Shown: piece after piece, positions 7,338 through 10,000 of the stretch
Numbering within the stretch: position 1 is the stretch's first letter
Layout of the letters: each line of letters begins with the position of its first letter
Program-made: the position numbers and the translations under genes
The notes under the pieces: model-generated
What the model was told of the DNA's origin: nothing
What the model saw: the letters and a program-made list of their open reading frames with translations, nothing else
The model's database searches: none
Assembly (NCBI GenBank): GCA_020216785.1
Contig: JAIWNO010000058.1
Coordinates: 1-10,000 of the forward strand
Reading direction: 5' to 3'
DNA length: 10,000 nucleotides
Source of the DNA: Desulfomonile sp.
GTDB lineage: Bacteria > Desulfobacterota > Desulfomonilia > Desulfomonilales > Desulfomonilaceae

Positions 7338-7961
7338 ATGAAGAGGGTATTGACTTTTCTGACGGTTTCCCTGGTAACGCTGATGTTCACTGCCCTACCC
7401 GCTCTCTCGGATGAGAATCCGGTCGTCAGTCTTGAGAGGGTCGAAGTGGCAACTATTCAGCCCTTCTTCTTGCAACCCAAAATCATGGTGCCGAGCAAAG
7501 ACGACCCGAACAAAAAGGAAGAGAAGCCCGGAGGCGTTGGTTACAGCAGCACGCTCAACACCGCTTACATCTTCAACATCAAGAATCCAGGCAAGAAGCC
7601 TGTCATGCTCGATGAGTTGCAGTTCACCGTCGCTTTTGACGGCATCGACGTGAACACGGCAACCCTGTACGAGGATTCGTGGATCCCTGCGGGCAAGAGC
7701 AACCAAGTGCGCGTTATCGCGAGTAATGAGGCTCACACCACGATTTTGAGTCTGAGTGTAGGCGCGGAGAACGCACAGAAGCTCCAAAACATGAAGACGA
7801 ACCCAGCTCAGATCACCCAGAAGTGGTGGAGTGAGATCTCCGACTTCTCATTCCCGGTGACCGTGACCGGAACCGCGACTTTCCAGGACGAAAAAGGCAA
7901 GACCATCCGGGTGCCGTTCTCAGGGAAGTTCGGAGGCCAAGCTGCTGGAGAGAAGAAGTAG
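7338..7961 (+). CDS. Secreted protein of unknown function, LEA14/WHy-like
   Basis: This 207-residue protein has a Sec signal peptide (MKRVLTFLTVSLVTLMFTALPALS, cleavage near 24) and no further membrane segment, so it should be periplasmic or exported. After a Lys/Pro-rich linker (about 53-66) comes a beta-rich domain: FNIKNPGKKPVMLDELQFTV (79-98), FDGIDV, then IPAGKSNQVRV (116-126), and at the end FPVTVTGTATFQDEKGKTIRVPFSG. The order Asn-Pro, inner strand, Ile-Pro-Ala-Gly turn and closing G-strand resembles the LEA14/WHy sandwich (LEA_2 family). That is my pattern match, not a search result. The ATG is set by AGGAGG (7327-7332), 5 bases upstream. It lies 25 bases after livF and before the terminator, so it is the last gene of the transporter operon. 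Its role there is unknown. Confidence 0.8.
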   Translation: MKRVLTFLTVSLVTLMFTALPALSDENPVVSLERVEVATIQPFFLQPKIMVPSKDDPNKKEEKPGGVGYSSTLNTAYIFNIKNPGKKPVMLDELQFTVAFDGIDVNTATLYEDSWIPAGKSNQVRVIASNEAHTTILSLSVGAENAQKLQNMKTNPAQITQKWWSEISDFSFPVTVTGTATFQDEKGKTIRVPFSGKFGGQAAGEKK

Positions 7962-7986
7962 CAACTCTTTCATTTATGACACAATT

Positions 7987-8025
7987 CCGGGAACCTATTA
8001 TAAAATAGGTTCCCGGTTTGTTTTT
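7987..8025 (+). terminator. Intrinsic terminator of the transporter operon
   Basis: CCGGGAACCTATT (7987-7999) and AATAGGTTCCCGG (8004-8016) form a perfect 13-bp stem with a 4-base ATAA loop, followed by TTTGTTTTT (8017-8025). It begins 26 bases after the stop codon of the last gene. The other strand lacks a T-run, so it works for plus-strand transcription only. Confidence 0.93.
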
Positions 8026-8198
8026 GGAATCGACCCAAGGAGTACATGTAGATCGATTCAGAGTCACGTTCATATTTCCGTCCGCGACAGACTCGGGTAG
8101 GAGCGGGTCTCAGACCCGCCCCTACTACAAAGGCGTGTTCTTTGTTCAGCGCCACATTTCTCTCAGGATGTTGGTGCAACACACGTACACTCAATCTA
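8026..8198. other. Intergenic space between convergent genes
   Basis: Apart from the palindrome at 8097-8125, I see no gene, RNA gene or promoter here. Short open frames crossing the palindrome are by-products of its sequence. Confidence 0.5.
8097..8125. repeat. REP-like palindromic repeat between convergent genes
   Basis: GTAGGAGCGGGTCT (8097-8110) and AGACCCGCCCCTAC (8112-8125) are inverted copies with one mismatch (A8102 against C8120) around a single central C at 8111. Short palindromes of this kind, GTAGGGGCGGGT-type arms, occur as dispersed intergenic repeats in many bacterial genomes. One copy here cannot prove dispersal. It sits between the operon terminator and the 3' end of the minus-strand gene and has no T-run. 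It may protect or end the minus-strand message. Confidence 0.6.
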
Positions 8199-10000
8199 CT
8201 AGATGCCGGTGTAGAATACCTTTTGCAGGTGCTTCGGCGTATAGCCTTCGATATCGAGATAGAAGGTGATGCCGCCGTTAAAGAACGGCCAGCCCGCGCC
8301 GAGGAGCATTGCGGTGTCGATGTCTTTGGGGTCGGCTACGACCTTCTCTTTCAGGATTAAGTCGATCTCGTACGTCATGTTCGTAAGGAGGCGATCGATA
8401 ATCTCCTCCCTGACGAATTCCTTGTCACCCTTGTCTTTCCAGATTTCTTCGATCCGCGGATCCACCTTCTTTTCTGCACCGACCATTTGGTAGATTGAGC
8501 CGATTTTTGCGTCCACCATCTGCTTCATGTGCTGATTGACGGGGAAGCGCTCCGGCCATGCGTGGTGCAGTGTTTCTCCCACGTGGTATCCGACAGCGGG
8601 CCCCACTAGTGCCAAGAGATCAAAAGGCGCCATCGGAAGCCCAAGCGAGAGGCACGCGTCGTCGATCTGTTGGAAGGTCGCACCTTCGTCAACCATCTGC
8701 ATGCAGTCGCCCATGAATCGGGTCAAGATACGGTTCACCAGGAACGCGGGCGAGTCCTTCACGAGGATCGCACTCTTTCCAAGCTTTTTGGCAGCCTCGA
8801 ATGCCGTGGCCAGAGTCACGTCATCGGTCTTCTCGCCCTTGATGATCTCCAGAAGCGGCAGCACCGCCACCGGGTTGAAGAAGTGGAAGCCTACCACCCG
8901 TTCAGGATGCTTCAACCTTGACGCCATTTCTGTGATGGAGAGGCTGGAGGTGTTGGTCGCTAGGATGCAGGTGTCGGAGATCACCTCTTCAGCTTCCGCG
9001 AATACCTGCTGTTTGATGGGCATCTCCTCGAACACCGCTTCGATGACGAAGTCGCAGTCGCTGAAGTCCGCGTAGTCGAGCGTCGGGATGAGGATGTGCG
9101 CAAGGTGGTCGGCCTTCGCCTGGGTCATCTTGCCCCGCGCGACCTGGCTCGCAAGCTCCGACTTCACGTAGCCTACGCCCTTGTCCAGGAACTCCTGCTT
9201 GATGTCCTTCATCACCACCGGAACGCCGAGGCGCCTGAGAAAAAGCACCGCCAGTTGCGAAGCCATGAGACCAGCGCCGATCAGCCCGACCTTCTTGACG
9301 GGGCGCGGCTTCACATCGGCCGGCCGTCCAGCGGGCTTCTTCGCGCGGCGCTGGACCAGATCGAAGCTGTAGATGGAAGCTTTGCAGTGGCGGCCCTTTA
9401 TCAGGTCACCCAGGGCCCTGTCCTCATCCGCGAAGCATTCCTCCAGGCTTCTGTCGAGATTGCACGCGCCTTCGATAAGCTCGATCGCGCGATATGGCGC
9501 GGGCGCGGCGCCGTGGATACGAAAGTCCACAAATGAACGGGCCGCATCCACGAGGCTCTTGAGCTTCGAGACATCCGGCGGCTTTCGCTCGATCTTCACC
9601 TTGCCTTCAATAATGTCTTCGAGTAAGGCCAACGATTCGTCGAAGAACTCCACGGAATCGAAGAGGCGGTCAGCGATTCCCATCTCGAAGGCTTTCCTGC
9701 CGTCAATCATGCGATTCTGATTGAGTGGGTTGTACACAATCAGCTCAAGGGCCTTCTCCGGCCCGATCAGTCTCGGGGTAAGCGTCGAGCCGCCCCAGCC
9801 CGGTATGAGTCCGAGGAAGCACTCAGGAAACGCTATCGCCGTCACGGCTTTGGAGACCGTACGGTAATCGCAGTAAAGCGATATCTCAAGCCCTCCGCCG
9901 AGCGCGGCACCGTTGATGGCAGCCAGCTTCGGAATCTTCAAGTTCATCAGACGCTTGAAAGCGGCGTGTCCTCCAGCGCCCGCCTGGCGGCCCTGCTCGA
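8199..10000 (-). CDS. Enoyl-CoA hydratase/3-hydroxyacyl-CoA dehydrogenase fusion, 5' end cut off
   Basis: This is a FadB/FadJ-like bifunctional beta-oxidation enzyme. It hydrates enoyl-CoA and oxidises the 3-hydroxyacyl-CoA with NAD. The gene is cut by the right edge: the frame stays open from ATG 9947 to 10000 and reads family-like sequence there, so that ATG is internal. Numbering from it, the hydratase part has ALGGGLE (oxyanion-hole glycines, Glu21) and FPECFLGLIPGWGG (Glu42), the two catalytic glutamates of FadB (Glu119/Glu139). The dehydrogenase part has GAGLMA (224-229), TNTSSL (331-336), GFHFFNP (His355) and LLEIIKG (Glu367), then the C-terminal 3HCDH domain. The Rossmann motif is GxGxxA rather than GxGxxG. 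The N-terminal ~90 residues and the true start lie outside the window. The gene is convergent with the transporter operon. Its thiolase partner is not visible. Confidence 0.93.
   Translation of the reverse strand, partial: EQGRQAGAGGHAAFKRLMNLKIPKLAAINGAALGGGLEISLYCDYRTVSKAVTAIAFPECFLGLIPGWGGSTLTPRLIGPEKALELIVYNPLNQNRMIDGRKAFEMGIADRLFDSVEFFDESLALLEDIIEGKVKIERKPPDVSKLKSLVDAARSFVDFRIHGAAPAPYRAIELIEGACNLDRSLEECFADEDRALGDLIKGRHCKASIYSFDLVQRRAKKPAGRPADVKPRPVKKVGLIGAGLMASQLAVLFLRRLGVPVVMKDIKQEFLDKGVGYVKSELASQVARGKMTQAKADHLAHILIPTLDYADFSDCDFVIEAVFEEMPIKQQVFAEAEEVISDTCILATNTSSLSITEMASRLKHPERVVGFHFFNPVAVLPLLEIIKGEKTDDVTLATAFEAAKKLGKSAILVKDSPAFLVNRILTRFMGDCMQMVDEGATFQQIDDACLSLGLPMAPFDLLALVGPAVGYHVGETLHHAWPERFPVNQHMKQMVDAKIGSIYQMVGAEKKVDPRIEEIWKDKGDKEFVREEIIDRLLTNMTYEIDLILKEKVVADPKDIDTAMLLGAGWPFFNGGITFYLDIEGYTPKHLQKVFYTGI

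Noticed and set aside
9096..9536. 146-codon plus-strand frame opposite the bifunctional enzyme
   Set aside because: It is a shadow frame. The minus strand has complete catalytic motifs through the region.
9945..9947. ATG at 9947 as the true start of the bifunctional enzyme
   Set aside because: The frame stays open upstream to the window edge and reads AAFKRLMNLKIPKLAAING, which is internal hydratase sequence. The first ~90 residues of the fold would otherwise be missing.
1..10000. CRISPR arrays, tRNA or rRNA genes, insertion sequences, phage or defence genes
   Set aside because: No spaced direct repeats, cloverleaf sequence, transposase or integrase motifs were seen on either strand.

Overview
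The window holds one seven-gene operon on the plus strand, then an intergenic stretch with a terminator and a REP-like palindrome, then one gene on the minus strand that runs off the right edge. All the protein families are bacterial. The moderately high G+C, the periplasmic binding protein with a Sec signal peptide, and the gene order (LivG, acyl-CoA ligase, LivH, LivM, binding protein, LivF) fit a Gram-negative proteobacterium. My best guess is Desulfobacterota/Deltaproteobacteria, probably an organism that degrades fatty or aromatic acids. This taxonomic call is inference from gene order and protein style, not from a marker gene.

Layout. Positions 1-265 hold no gene I can support, but carry a good sigma70-type promoter candidate (about 93-121). 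Then follow livG-type ATPase (266-1066), an AMP-forming acyl-CoA ligase (1050-3005) that overlaps livG by 17 bp, livH-type permease (3006-3911), livM-type permease (3915-5045), a 100-bp spacer with a strong ribosome binding site and a possible leader mini-ORF, the periplasmic substrate-binding protein (5146-6414), a GC-rich hairpin, livF-type ATPase (about 6500-7312), and a small secreted protein (7338-7961) that resembles LEA14/WHy beta-sandwich domains. A textbook intrinsic terminator at 7987-8025 ends the operon. A near-perfect 29-bp palindrome lies at 8097-8125. The minus-strand gene (8199 to beyond 10000) encodes a fused enoyl-CoA hydratase/3-hydroxyacyl-CoA dehydrogenase.

How it works together. 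The two ATPases, two permeases and binding protein make a complete branched-chain-amino-acid-type (HAAT family) ABC importer. The acyl-CoA ligase is placed between the ATPase and permease genes and is translationally coupled to them. The likely substrate is therefore a carboxylic acid (fatty, dicarboxylic or aromatic) that is trapped as a CoA thioester on entry, rather than leucine. The neighbouring beta-oxidation enzyme fits that reading. The exact substrate cannot be read from the sequence. The least explained parts are the secreted LEA14/WHy-like protein, the leader mini-ORF before the binding protein, and the palindromic repeat. I found no defence system, mobile gene, CRISPR array or RNA gene.
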